Source of the DNA: a bacterium UBP3_UBA3054
GTDB lineage: Bacteria; Auribacterota; UBA3054
Length of the DNA stretch: 8,400 bases
Direction of reading: 5' to 3'
Assembly (NCBI GenBank): GCA_002366995.1
Contig: DFCM01000036.1
Span: forward strand, 1 to 8,400
Part shown: in pieces, positions 1-7,729 of the stretch
Position numbering within the stretch: the stretch's first letter is position 1
Layout of the letters: each line of letters opens with the position of its first letter
The notes under the pieces: model-generated
Seen by the model: only the letters and a program-made list of their open reading frames with translations
The model's database searches: none
What the model was told of the DNA's origin: nothing
Position numbers and translations under genes: made by a program

Positions 1-2190
1 GCGCCTAGCGGCGCCCGCCCCGGCCCCAAGTGGCCGAGCGGTTCCATAAACAACCAGCGCTTCGACTACGGCATGGACACCCGCATCACGCAGTCCGATC
101 GCTACGGCGGAGAAATGAGGGCGGCCTTCGAGCAGATCCCCATGCTCTCCATCGTGACGAGCCCCGGCAACCTCTTTGACTCGAGGACCGGCATCTACGT
201 CAACGCCTGGCAGGACGGCCGCAACTGGGAGCGCTACGCCCAACTCATGTACCTCACGCACGACGGCAGCGCGGGCTTCAACGTCGGCTGCGGTCTTAGG
301 ATCAGGGGCGGCGCCAGCAGAAGTTCCGGCAACGCCAAGCACTCCTGGCGTCTCTTCTTCCGCGGGGAGTACGGCAACTCCAAACTGGAGTATCCGCTCT
401 TCGGTTCCGAGGGCGCCGAGGAATTCGACAAGATGGACATCAGGACCGCCCAGAACTACTCCTGGAGCTGCGAAGGCGGCAACGACGCCAGGGAAAACAT
501 CATGTGCCGCGACGTCTTCGCCCGCGACATGCAGCGCGAGATGGGCGAACCTTACACCAGGAGCCGCTACGTCCACATTCTCCTGAACGGCCACTACTGG
601 GGCCTCTACCAGTTCCAGGAAAGGGCCGAGGAGCATTTCGCCGAGACTTATTTCGGCGGCGACAAGGACGACTACGACGTCATCAAGCCCGACGGCTACG
701 TGGCGGTCGTCAACAGCGGCAACATTGACGGCTGGAAGTCGCTTTGGCAGATGGCTAGAGACGGATTTACGGAAGAGACTTACCTGAAGGCCGTGGGCCG
801 CAACCCGGACGGCACCAGGAACCCGAGGTTCCCTGTCCTCCTGGATCCCACGAATTTGGCGGACTACACCATCATCAACAACTTCCTGGGCAACACCGAC
901 GGTCCTCTGACCATGACGGACAGCGGCCCCAACAACTTCTTCGCCATCTACGACCGCGTACGCCAGGGCGGCTTCAAGTATTTCTGCCACGACACCGAGC
1001 ACGCCATGGTGAAGATGTACCTCAACACCGACAAGACCGGCAGCATCACGACCGGCCGCGACGGCACGGGCGCCTTCAACCCCCGCTACCTGCACCAGCG
1101 CCTCTGCGCTGTGGACGCCTACAAGCGCGTCTTCCAGTCCCGCGTCAGTCTGCATTATTTCAACGACGGCCTTATGACCGCCCCCAAGGCTTCCAGGCTG
1201 CTCCTTTCCCGCGTCCACGAGATCGACAAGGCCATCCTTGGCGAATCCGCCCGCTGGGGCGACGTCAGGACCGACTGCCGTTCTTACCAGCCCCTCAACA
1301 GGGACGACTACTGGTGGCCGGAGATCCAGTGGATCACCAACACCTTCTTCGCGACCAGGAACACGAAGAACCTCGAGCAGTTCAGGAACCGCGGCTGGTA
1401 TCCCAGCATGGCGCCTCCCAGGATCATCCCCATGGGCGGCCGCGTGGCCGCCGGAACGAGAGTCACCCTGAACGGCCAGACCTACATCAAGTACACGACC
1501 GACGGCAGCGATCCCTACACCTCGTCCACGGCCAAGCGCTACACCGGCCCTCTCACGATCACGCAGCCCACCTACATCCGCTGCTGCTACGATCCGGCCT
1601 ACAGCGACGCGCCCCTGGACGTCTCCGCCTACTTCACGCTCGCCGAGAAGAGCCCGCTGCTCGTAACCGAGCTAATGTACATGCCGGCGTCTCCCGAGGA
1701 AGGCTCCCGCTTCACGGAAAAGGATTACGAGTTCATAGAGCTCTTCAACAACTCCGACAAGCCCTTCTATCCCGAGGGACAGTCCATAACGGGCGGCGTG
1801 GAATTCGTTTTCGCGCAGGGCGCCAAGGCCGTGCCGGAGCACGGCTACGTTCTCATCGTCAAGAATCCGGAGGCTTTCGCGGAACGTTACGAGACCAACG
1901 ACCTCTACATCGCCGGCGCGTACGACGGCAGTCTCTCTAACGACGGCGAAGCGCTGTTTTTGACCAATTACAATTTCAGTTTCGACGGCTACTGGTACGA
2001 CGGCGCCCGCGGATACGGCCCCTCCATCGTGCCGGTCAGTTACGACACGCCGCTGGAAGGTTACAGCATCAAGGGTGCCTGGCGCCTCTCCGGAGAACCC
2101 TACGGCTCTCCCGGCAGGGAAGACCTGCCTGAGCCCGCCTGTCTGGCCGCGGCCATGTTCGCTCTTCTTTTCGCGCGAAGGTTGAAGTAA
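1..2190 (+). CDS. CotH-kinase family surface protein with lamin-tail domain and PEP-CTERM-like tail (5' partial)
   Basis: The reading frame is open from base 1 and the 24 codons before the ATG at 73 align without gaps to residues 258-281 of the next gene's product (shared W-P and the Q-R-x-D-Y-G-M-D-T-R-I-T-Q-S block). The true start is therefore upstream and the 73 ATG is internal. Counting from that ATG, residues 1 to about 450 are a CotH-type domain, with RIRGG near 75-79, KLEYPLFG near 103-110, NGHYWGLY near 172-179, DDYDVIK at 199-205 and HDTEH at 306-310. Residues about 455-520 resemble the chitobiase C-terminal domain (YTTDGSDP), and about 529-632 a lamin-tail domain (ELMYMP, EFIELFNNSD). 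The protein ends with PEPA at 686-689, a short hydrophobic stretch and Arg-Arg, as in PEP-CTERM sorting signals. CotH of Bacillus spore coats is an atypical protein kinase. Activity, substrate and cell-surface location here are inferred. If it matches its paralogue, about 260 more N-terminal residues lie outside the window. Confidence 0.9.
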   Translation, partial: APSGARPGPKWPSGSINNQRFDYGMDTRITQSDRYGGEMRAAFEQIPMLSIVTSPGNLFDSRTGIYVNAWQDGRNWERYAQLMYLTHDGSAGFNVGCGLRIRGGASRSSGNAKHSWRLFFRGEYGNSKLEYPLFGSEGAEEFDKMDIRTAQNYSWSCEGGNDARENIMCRDVFARDMQREMGEPYTRSRYVHILLNGHYWGLYQFQERAEEHFAETYFGGDKDDYDVIKPDGYVAVVNSGNIDGWKSLWQMARDGFTEETYLKAVGRNPDGTRNPRFPVLLDPTNLADYTIINNFLGNTDGPLTMTDSGPNNFFAIYDRVRQGGFKYFCHDTEHAMVKMYLNTDKTGSITTGRDGTGAFNPRYLHQRLCAVDAYKRVFQSRVSLHYFNDGLMTAPKASRLLLSRVHEIDKAILGESARWGDVRTDCRSYQPLNRDDYWWPEIQWITNTFFATRNTKNLEQFRNRGWYPSMAPPRIIPMGGRVAAGTRVTLNGQTYIKYTTDGSDPYTSSTAKRYTGPLTITQPTYIRCCYDPAYSDAPLDVSAYFTLAEKSPLLVTELMYMPASPEEGSRFTEKDYEFIELFNNSDKPFYPEGQSITGGVEFVFAQGAKAVPEHGYVLIVKNPEAFAERYETNDLYIAGAYDGSLSNDGEALFLTNYNFSFDGYWYDGARGYGPSIVPVSYDTPLEGYSIKGAWRLSGEPYGSPGREDLPEPACLAAAMFALLFARRLK
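2177..2181 (+). promoter_or_regulatory. Weak ribosome binding site for the second CotH gene
   Basis: GAAGG lies 11 nt before the TTG start and within the Arg-Arg codons at the 3' end of the previous gene. Spacing is long and the start codon is poor, so initiation probably relies on ribosomes finishing the upstream gene, whose stop codon is 2 nt before the TTG. Confidence 0.4.
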
Positions 2191-2192
2191 GC

Positions 2193-4640
2193 TTGGCCCG
2201 GTCCCTTGTCATAATTTTCCTCGCTCTGCTTTCCGCCTGCGCGGCGGAAGCTTTGCGCATCAACGAATTCCTGGCCTCCAACAAAGGGGGGATCCAGGAC
2301 TGTTTCGGCGAGCGCTCGGACTGGATCGAGATCTTTAACGACGGGGAAGAGGACATAGACCTTACGGGCTACGGCCTTACGGACAGCGAAAAGAAGCCTT
2401 TCAAATACGAGCTTCCCTCCACCAATCTGGCCGCCGGAAGTTTTCTTCTGGTCTTCGCTTCCGACCAGACGCAGAGCATACCCGGCAAAGAGCTGCACTG
2501 CGGCTTCAAACTTTCCGCCAGCGGCGAGTATCTCGGGCTGCGCGACAAAGCGGGCGTGGTCCTTTCCGAATTCGCCCCGGAATTTCCTCCCCAGAAGAAC
2601 GACGTCTCTTACGGCTGGTGCCGCGAGTCCGAAGGTTCGGAGGAATTCAAGGGCTATATGCTGACGACTACTCCGGGCGCGCCCAACGCTTTCGGCACCA
2701 GAACGCTTTCGGATGAGATCGAGGCCAGCGAGGATCCGGGCTTTTACGAGGAGCCTTTCGAACTCAACCTTTCCTGCGACACAGAGGGCGCGAAGATCGT
2801 CTGCACTTTCGACGGCACGACGCCGCTTGCGGACGGGCCGGTCTTTTCTTCGCCGCTAACGGTTGGCAAAACGACCATCGTGAGGGCTAGGGCCTTCAAG
2901 GAAGAGGCGCCTTGCACGCCCGAATTCACCGGCACCTACGTTTTCCTAGAGGATCTCATCAACGCGCCCGACGGCGTGCCGCCTAATGAGCTCTGGCCCA
3001 CCAACGCCGTAAACAAGCAGCGCTTGGATTACGGCATGGACACGAGGATCACCCAGTCCCCGGACTACAAGGACGATGTGCTGCCGGGCATGAAGCAGCT
3101 GCCCTTCCTGTCTCTGGTGGTGAGTCCCGCCAATCTTTTAGACGCCGAGACAGGCATCTATGTCAACGCCAAAAGTTCCGGCGAGCTTTGGGAGCGCCGG
3201 GCGCATATCGAGCTTCTGAACCATGACGGTTCGGCAGGCTTTTCCAGAGACTGCGGGATCAGGATCAGAGGCAGCTCCAGCCGGGGTTCGCACAACCCGA
3301 AGCACTCCTTTCACTTGTATTTCAGGGACGAATGGGGCGGCGGCAAACTGGAGTATCCGCTTTTCGGCGACGAGGGTATTAAGAGTTTCAAGAAGATCGA
3401 CCTCAGGACCACCCAGACTTTCTCCTGGCATTTCGAGGGCGACGCCTACCAGTCGACTTACTGCCGGGACGAATTTGTGCGCGACCTGGCGCTTTCAATG
3501 GGCCTTCCCGCCACCAGGAGCCGCTTCTACCATCTTTTGCTGAACGGCCATTACTGGGGGATCTACGCCACCGAGGAACGGCCCGACGAGAATTTCGCCG
3601 CGGCTTACCTGGGCGGCTCGAAGGACGACTACGACGTTCTGAAGACCGAGAATTTGAAGGTGGCGGTCAGCACCGGCAGCCTGGACGCTTACAGATTGCT
3701 GTGGAAGGCGACGACCAACGGTTTTTCCGACGCCACTTATCAAAAAGTCATGAATGAAGGGCTGCTGGATCCCACCAATGTGGCGGACGTGGCCATCGTG
3801 GACAACCTTGTCTGCAACATGGACAGTCCCATCACCGTGACAGGGAACCAGGTCAACAATTTCTACGCCCTCTACAACCGCGAGGAGCCCAAGGGCTTCA
3901 AGTTCATCCATCACGACTGCGAGTGTTCGCTTCTGAGGGAGTACTACAACACCGACGTGACCACCAACACTTCCGTGGGCACGAAGCTCGTTTATTTTAA
4001 CTCCCGCTATCTCCACCAGAAACTGATGGCCGCGCCGGAATACAAAAAGCTCTTCATCTCCCGCGTCTGCAAGCATTACTTCAACGATGGCCCGGCTACG
4101 GCGGCCAGGATGCAATCACTCTTCGCGGCCAGGTCCGATTCCATCAGCAACGCCATTGTCTGCGAGTCGGCGCGCTGGGGCGACATCAGATCTCCCTACG
4201 AACCCTACTTGCCCCTGAACAGGGACAGGGACTGGACGCCCAACGTTACTTACCTCAGGAACAAATTTCTGCCTCACCGCGCCGAGCTGACGCTGAAGCA
4301 GTACAGGGCGCGGGGCTGGTTCCCCGAGATCGATCCGCCCATCCTTTCCCCCTGCGGCGGGCACGTTGACTACGGGACCGAGCTTTCCCTTTCCGGCGCG
4401 AAAAAGATCGTTTACACCACGGACGGCAGCGACCCCTGGGTCTCAAAGACTGCGAAAGTCTACGCCGCTCCCGTTTCATTGACCAATTCCCTTACCTTCC
4501 GCTGCTGCTACGCCAAGGGCGAAATTGATCTCCCCATGCGGGGCGAAGCGGACTTTACGGTTGAGGAAGCGCCCGAACCCGCGATTGGAATTTTGATCTT
4601 ACTTTTCCTTCTGGGAAAAAGGAGGATTTTGAATGTTTAG
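2193..4640 (+). CDS. CotH-kinase family surface protein with N-terminal lamin-tail domain and PEP-CTERM-like tail
   Basis: This 815-residue exported protein is a paralogue of the upstream gene, roughly half identical by eye over the CotH region. The TTG at 2193 is chosen because no ATG or GTG in frame gives an N-terminus, it lies 2 nt after the previous stop, and it yields a signal sequence (MARS, then a hydrophobic run to AEA at 18-20). LSAC at 13-16 also fits a lipobox. Domains: lamin-tail about 21-165 (RINEFLASN, DWIEIFN, SYG); chitobiase-C-terminal-like about 180-251; CotH about 282-650 with RIRGS, KLEYPLFG, NGHYWGIY, DDYDVLK at 478-484 and HHDCEC at 573-578; second chitobiase-like domain about 718-787 (YTTDGSDP); PEPA at 794-797 followed by a hydrophobic stretch and KRR. 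It lacks the C-terminal lamin-tail domain of its neighbour. It overlaps mreC by 8 nt, so coupled translation is likely. Phosphotransfer activity is inferred from family only; a structural role on the surface is also possible. Confidence 0.92.
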   Translation: MARSLVIIFLALLSACAAEALRINEFLASNKGGIQDCFGERSDWIEIFNDGEEDIDLTGYGLTDSEKKPFKYELPSTNLAAGSFLLVFASDQTQSIPGKELHCGFKLSASGEYLGLRDKAGVVLSEFAPEFPPQKNDVSYGWCRESEGSEEFKGYMLTTTPGAPNAFGTRTLSDEIEASEDPGFYEEPFELNLSCDTEGAKIVCTFDGTTPLADGPVFSSPLTVGKTTIVRARAFKEEAPCTPEFTGTYVFLEDLINAPDGVPPNELWPTNAVNKQRLDYGMDTRITQSPDYKDDVLPGMKQLPFLSLVVSPANLLDAETGIYVNAKSSGELWERRAHIELLNHDGSAGFSRDCGIRIRGSSSRGSHNPKHSFHLYFRDEWGGGKLEYPLFGDEGIKSFKKIDLRTTQTFSWHFEGDAYQSTYCRDEFVRDLALSMGLPATRSRFYHLLLNGHYWGIYATEERPDENFAAAYLGGSKDDYDVLKTENLKVAVSTGSLDAYRLLWKATTNGFSDATYQKVMNEGLLDPTNVADVAIVDNLVCNMDSPITVTGNQVNNFYALYNREEPKGFKFIHHDCECSLLREYYNTDVTTNTSVGTKLVYFNSRYLHQKLMAAPEYKKLFISRVCKHYFNDGPATAARMQSLFAARSDSISNAIVCESARWGDIRSPYEPYLPLNRDRDWTPNVTYLRNKFLPHRAELTLKQYRARGWFPEIDPPILSPCGGHVDYGTELSLSGAKKIVYTTDGSDPWVSKTAKVYAAPVSLTNSLTFRCCYAKGEIDLPMRGEADFTVEEAPEPAIGILILLFLLGKRRILNV
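4619..4626 (+). promoter_or_regulatory. Strong ribosome binding site for mreC
   Basis: AAGGAGGA is a near-perfect Shine-Dalgarno sequence 6 nt before the ATG at 4633. It fixes the mreC start inside the last codons of the CotH gene. The same bases encode the Lys-Arg-Arg cluster of that protein's PEP-CTERM-like tail. Confidence 0.85.
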
Positions 4641-5466
4641 ATTGAGAAACATCCTGATATTGTTCATCGCCGCGCTGATCATTATCTTCTGCGCAAGGGC
4701 GGGCTGGCTCGGGAGTTTTTCCCGCAGCCTGACTCTGGACGTCTCCGGCTTTTTCGTCAGAGTCGTCAACTATCCCGGGCAGAAGATCAGCTACTACTGG
4801 AACCTCTTCCAGTTCAGAAGCGCGGTGCTGAGGGAGAACACCGCCCTTAAGCTGCAGCTCGAGAACCTGCAGCACAAGTACGACCAGACCAGGGATCTCC
4901 AGGCCAGAGTGCACGAGCTCGAGCAGATGCTGAACCTTCAGCGCGATTACGATTTTGAGCTGCTGCCGGCGCCCGTCGTCTTCCGAGACGAGTTCAGCTG
5001 GAGCAAGACGATAATCATTTCCAGAGGCCGCCGCGACGGACTCTTGCCCTCGATGCCGGTCGTCAGGGGCGGCGTGCTTATCGGCAAGATCGTGGAGGCG
5101 GGGTATCTTAATTCCAAAGTGCTGCTGATCAATGACCCGACCTTTAAAGTCGGCGTGCTCTTAAGGCCTTCCGAAGCGGCCGGCATTCTTGAAGGCCGCG
5201 GCGAAGGGTTGGCAAGGATCAATTTCCTGCCCTTGGACGCCAAGATCAACATCGGCGACGAAGTCTACACAAGCGGCACGGGCAGCGTTTTCCCGGCCGG
5301 CTACCACATCGGCTCTGTCATCAGAGTTGAGAGAGACGAACGCAATTTCTACCAGCGCGCGGAAGTGCAGCTGGCCGCCGACATGCGCTCGATGGAGACC
5401 GTGACGGTCATCAAGCACGCGCCGCCCAACCTTTCACTCGATCCGGAGCCGCCCGAAAGCAAATGA
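4633..5466 (+). CDS. mreC: Rod shape-determining protein MreC
   Basis: MreC is the periplasmic scaffold of the elongasome; it binds PBP2 and links it to MreD, RodA and MreB. The 277-residue length is normal. Residues about 7-25 form one membrane segment after a short basic N-terminus, and about 60-105 are a coiled coil rich in Leu, Glu and Gln. Residues about 115-265 form the beta-domain core with family-typical blocks: RRDGLLPSMPVV at 133-144, a Gly-Ile-Leu-Glu-Gly stretch near 184-188, GDEVYTSG at 208-215 and FPAGYHIGSV at 220-229. The last 16 residues are Pro- and Glu-rich and probably disordered. The ATG is set by a strong Shine-Dalgarno sequence at 4619-4626. The gene overlaps the CotH gene by 8 nt and mreD by 4 nt (ATGA). 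mreB, the usual gene before mreC, is absent here. Confidence 0.95.
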   Translation: MFRLRNILILFIAALIIIFCARAGWLGSFSRSLTLDVSGFFVRVVNYPGQKISYYWNLFQFRSAVLRENTALKLQLENLQHKYDQTRDLQARVHELEQMLNLQRDYDFELLPAPVVFRDEFSWSKTIIISRGRRDGLLPSMPVVRGGVLIGKIVEAGYLNSKVLLINDPTFKVGVLLRPSEAAGILEGRGEGLARINFLPLDAKINIGDEVYTSGTGSVFPAGYHIGSVIRVERDERNFYQRAEVQLAADMRSMETVTVIKHAPPNLSLDPEPPESK

Positions 5467-5936
5467 GAGACGTTCTGCTAATACTGCTCGTTCTGTTTTT
5501 GCAGATCAGCTCCGCGAAGCTTTTCGGCGGGGTCTTCTTCGATTTCCTGACGCCGCTTTTGCTTTTGTGGTCCATCACGAAGCCTTTCAGGGAGGTGATC
5601 CTCTGGACCGTCGTCACCACCCTTTTGGTCTCCGCCATCTATCCGCAGCCGTTTTTGGTCATCCTGACCGGGCTTATTCTGGCGCAGTGGATCTTCCGAG
5701 CCTCCTTCTTCGAGAGTTGGCGCCGCAAGCCGGGATTGGTCTTCGCCGCGGGCGTCAGCTTCTCTTTTATGTGGCAGTTCTGCGGGCTGGTTTTCGCTTC
5801 CGTGACGACGGAGCTCATCACCATGCCGCTTTGCTTCCCGCCGCTTTTGAGTTCTTTCGTGAGCGCGGGGCTTTTCACGGTCATCGTTTTCCGCGTCGCC
5901 ATGTTTAAGGCGGAATTGGAGGGCAACGCGTGGTAA
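5463..5936 (+). CDS. mreD: Probable rod shape-determining membrane protein MreD
   Basis: This 157-residue, very hydrophobic protein has the size expected of MreD, the inner-membrane elongasome component that partners MreC. About five or six membrane segments can be seen, near residues 3-20, 25-38, 45-60, 62-80, 90-112 and 125-146, with a short basic loop (SWRRKP, 85-90) between two of them. MreD sequences diverge widely and no single residue motif proves the call; it rests on length, topology and position between mreC and mrdA. The start shares ATGA with the mreC stop. The only purine-rich site (GGAG at 5445-5448) is 14 nt away, so translation is probably coupled to mreC. It overlaps mrdA by 7 nt. 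Confidence 0.78.
   Translation: MRDVLLILLVLFLQISSAKLFGGVFFDFLTPLLLLWSITKPFREVILWTVVTTLLVSAIYPQPFLVILTGLILAQWIFRASFFESWRRKPGLVFAAGVSFSFMWQFCGLVFASVTTELITMPLCFPPLLSSFVSAGLFTVIVFRVAMFKAELEGNAW
5918..5923 (+). promoter_or_regulatory. Ribosome binding site for mrdA
   Basis: GGAGGG lies 6 nt before the GTG at 5930, inside the last codons of mreD. This good match supports the GTG as the true start although it overlaps the mreD stop by 7 nt. Confidence 0.75.
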
Positions 5937-7729
5937 AGCTGCCTAAAAGCAAGCTTCTCTCCTTTTTCAGGCTGGAGATCCTGGCCCGCGTGATCCTCGC
6001 GGTCTTCATTGTCCTTGCTTTGCGCTTGGCGTACATGCAGCTATTGCAAGGCGAGAACTACCGCAAGCGCGTCACCAACCAATCCACCAGGAAGGTCTGG
6101 GTGGACGCCGCGAGAGGCGAGATCTTAGACCGCAACGGAAAGATCATCGCCTACAACAGCCCGGAAAGGAACGTGGCCTACGAAGCCTCGGTCTATTCGA
6201 AGCGGGCGCAGAGCAACGCGGTGACGCGCCTCGCTGTTCTCCTGCGCTGTTTGCCGGGCGAGCTCAGCGAGAACCTGAAGCCCAAGAAGCGACTGCCGGA
6301 CGGCACGGCCGTTTTGGCGCGCAACGTTTCGGAATCGCTCTTCACGCGCGTGGCCGAAAGGAGCGACGAGATCCCGGGCCTTATCCTCGACTACGAGTCG
6401 GCCAGGCGCTATCCTTACGGCTCTGTTTTCGGGCACGTGACGGGCTACACCGGTCTCATCCGCTCTAACGACAAGCGCCTTAGGGATTCGCAGTATCCCT
6501 TCCACATCAACGACATCGTGGGAAGAGAAGGCATGGAGTATTACTGCGACGAGATATTGCACGGCCGCAACGGACGCAGGATGGTGGAGGTCGACAGAGT
6601 CGGGCGCTATACCGGCGTCATTCTCCAGGAGGACGCCATCCCCGGCAAAGACATTGTGACGACGCTGGACGTGAGGCTGCAGAAGGCCGCCGCCGAGGCT
6701 ATGAAGGGCAAGGTGGGCGCGGCCGTTGTGGTCGACGTTAAGACGGGCGAGATACTGGCGATGGTCAGTTCGCCAAGTTACGACCCCAATCTTTTCATCG
6801 GGGGAATAAGCCAGACTAATTACGCCCTTTTGAGGGACAATCCCGACCATCCGCTCGTGAACCGCGCGACGCAGGGCCTCTATCCCCTCGGCTCGGTCTT
6901 CAAGCTCGTCACTTCCCTGGCCGGACTGGAAACGGGCGTCTTCACTTCCAAAACGGTCTATCACGACACCGGCTCCGTCCAGGTCGGCAACCATACGATC
7001 AGGAACTACCACAAGGCCGTCTACGGCGACATAACTTTGGAGGACGCTCTTAGAGTCTCCTGCAACACTTTCTTCTGCCATTACGCCAACGCCATCGGCG
7101 CGGACAATCTCGCGAAATACGCCCGCGCGCTGGGATTGGGCGACCGCACGGGCGTAGAGCTGCCTTCGGAAGCCTACGGCCAGATCCCGACGCCTGTTTG
7201 GAAAAAGAACATTCAGGGCGAGTCCTGGTATCCCGGCGACACCGTCAACCTTTCCATCGGCCACGGCTTCATTCTCGTGACGCCCGTGCAGATCGCGAGG
7301 ATGGCGGCGGCCCTGGCGACGGGCGGCACGGTCATGCCGCTTACGCTCATAAAGTCTCTGCGCCAGGGCGGCATCGAGACGGTCTACACCGGCGAGCGTC
7401 CGGAAACTAGGCACTCCGAATTCAAGCCCGAGGCGCTGAAGGCCGTGAGGGAAGGCATGTACGCGGTCGTCAACAAGCCGGCCGGCTCGGGCAGAAGAGC
7501 GAAAGTTCCCGGCATCACGATCTGCGGCAAGACGGGCTCCGCCATGCTGGGCAAAAAGACTTTCGCCTGGTTCGCTTCCTACGCGCCCTTCGAAGAGCCG
7601 GAAGTGGCGATGGCTATTGTTGTCGAGAACGCGACGAGCGGCGGCACGGACGCCGCGCCGATCGCCGGCGAGATCTACAAAACTTACGTCAAGATCAGGA
7701 AAAACCCAAACGCTGACAATGGAAAATGA
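5930..7729 (+). CDS. mrdA: Penicillin-binding protein 2, elongasome D,D-transpeptidase
   Basis: This class B penicillin-binding protein crosslinks peptidoglycan during cell elongation and works with RodA, MreC and MreD. Its 599 residues are close to the family length (E. coli PBP2 is 633). A cytoplasmic N-terminus leads into one membrane segment at about 17-39. The dimerisation domain starts with RGEILDRNGKIIA at 62-74, and the GREGME block is near 198-203. All three transpeptidase motifs are present: SVFK at 322-325 (catalytic Ser322, Lys325), SCN at 377-379 and KTGS at 534-537. SIGHGF followed by TPVQIA is the usual pre-KTG block, with His where Gln is commoner. The enzyme should be active and beta-lactam sensitive. 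The GTG start is supported by GGAGGG at 5918-5923. PBP2 is favoured over the division enzyme PBP3 because of the mreCD context and the RGxIxDRNG form of the N-terminal block. Confidence 0.95.
   Translation: MVKLPKSKLLSFFRLEILARVILAVFIVLALRLAYMQLLQGENYRKRVTNQSTRKVWVDAARGEILDRNGKIIAYNSPERNVAYEASVYSKRAQSNAVTRLAVLLRCLPGELSENLKPKKRLPDGTAVLARNVSESLFTRVAERSDEIPGLILDYESARRYPYGSVFGHVTGYTGLIRSNDKRLRDSQYPFHINDIVGREGMEYYCDEILHGRNGRRMVEVDRVGRYTGVILQEDAIPGKDIVTTLDVRLQKAAAEAMKGKVGAAVVVDVKTGEILAMVSSPSYDPNLFIGGISQTNYALLRDNPDHPLVNRATQGLYPLGSVFKLVTSLAGLETGVFTSKTVYHDTGSVQVGNHTIRNYHKAVYGDITLEDALRVSCNTFFCHYANAIGADNLAKYARALGLGDRTGVELPSEAYGQIPTPVWKKNIQGESWYPGDTVNLSIGHGFILVTPVQIARMAAALATGGTVMPLTLIKSLRQGGIETVYTGERPETRHSEFKPEALKAVREGMYAVVNKPAGSGRRAKVPGITICGKTGSAMLGKKTFAWFASYAPFEEPEVAMAIVVENATSGGTDAAPIAGEIYKTYVKIRKNPNADNGK

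Noticed and set aside
73..75. ATG at 73 as the start of the first CotH gene
   Set aside because: The frame is open back to base 1 and the preceding 24 codons align with the paralogue, so this Met is internal (the conserved Y-G-M-D-T block).
1314..1940. Open frame of 208 codons on the + strand inside the first CotH gene
   Set aside because: It overlaps a conserved CotH, chitobiase-like and lamin-tail coding frame; its product is Arg, His and Pro rich with no domain, typical of an out-of-frame reading.
3495..4115. Open frame of 206 codons on the - strand opposite the second CotH gene
   Set aside because: It is a shadow of the conserved CotH frame with no recognisable motif.
4560..4632. Promoter for mreC within the end of the second CotH gene
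   Set aside because: TTGAGG at 4561 could pass for a -35 box but no fitting -10 box follows at 16-18 nt; the evidence is too weak to call.
5442..5463. Pro-Glu-Pro near the MreC C-terminus as a PEP-CTERM signal
   Set aside because: No hydrophobic stretch or terminal basic cluster follows; it is part of a short Pro- and Glu-rich tail.
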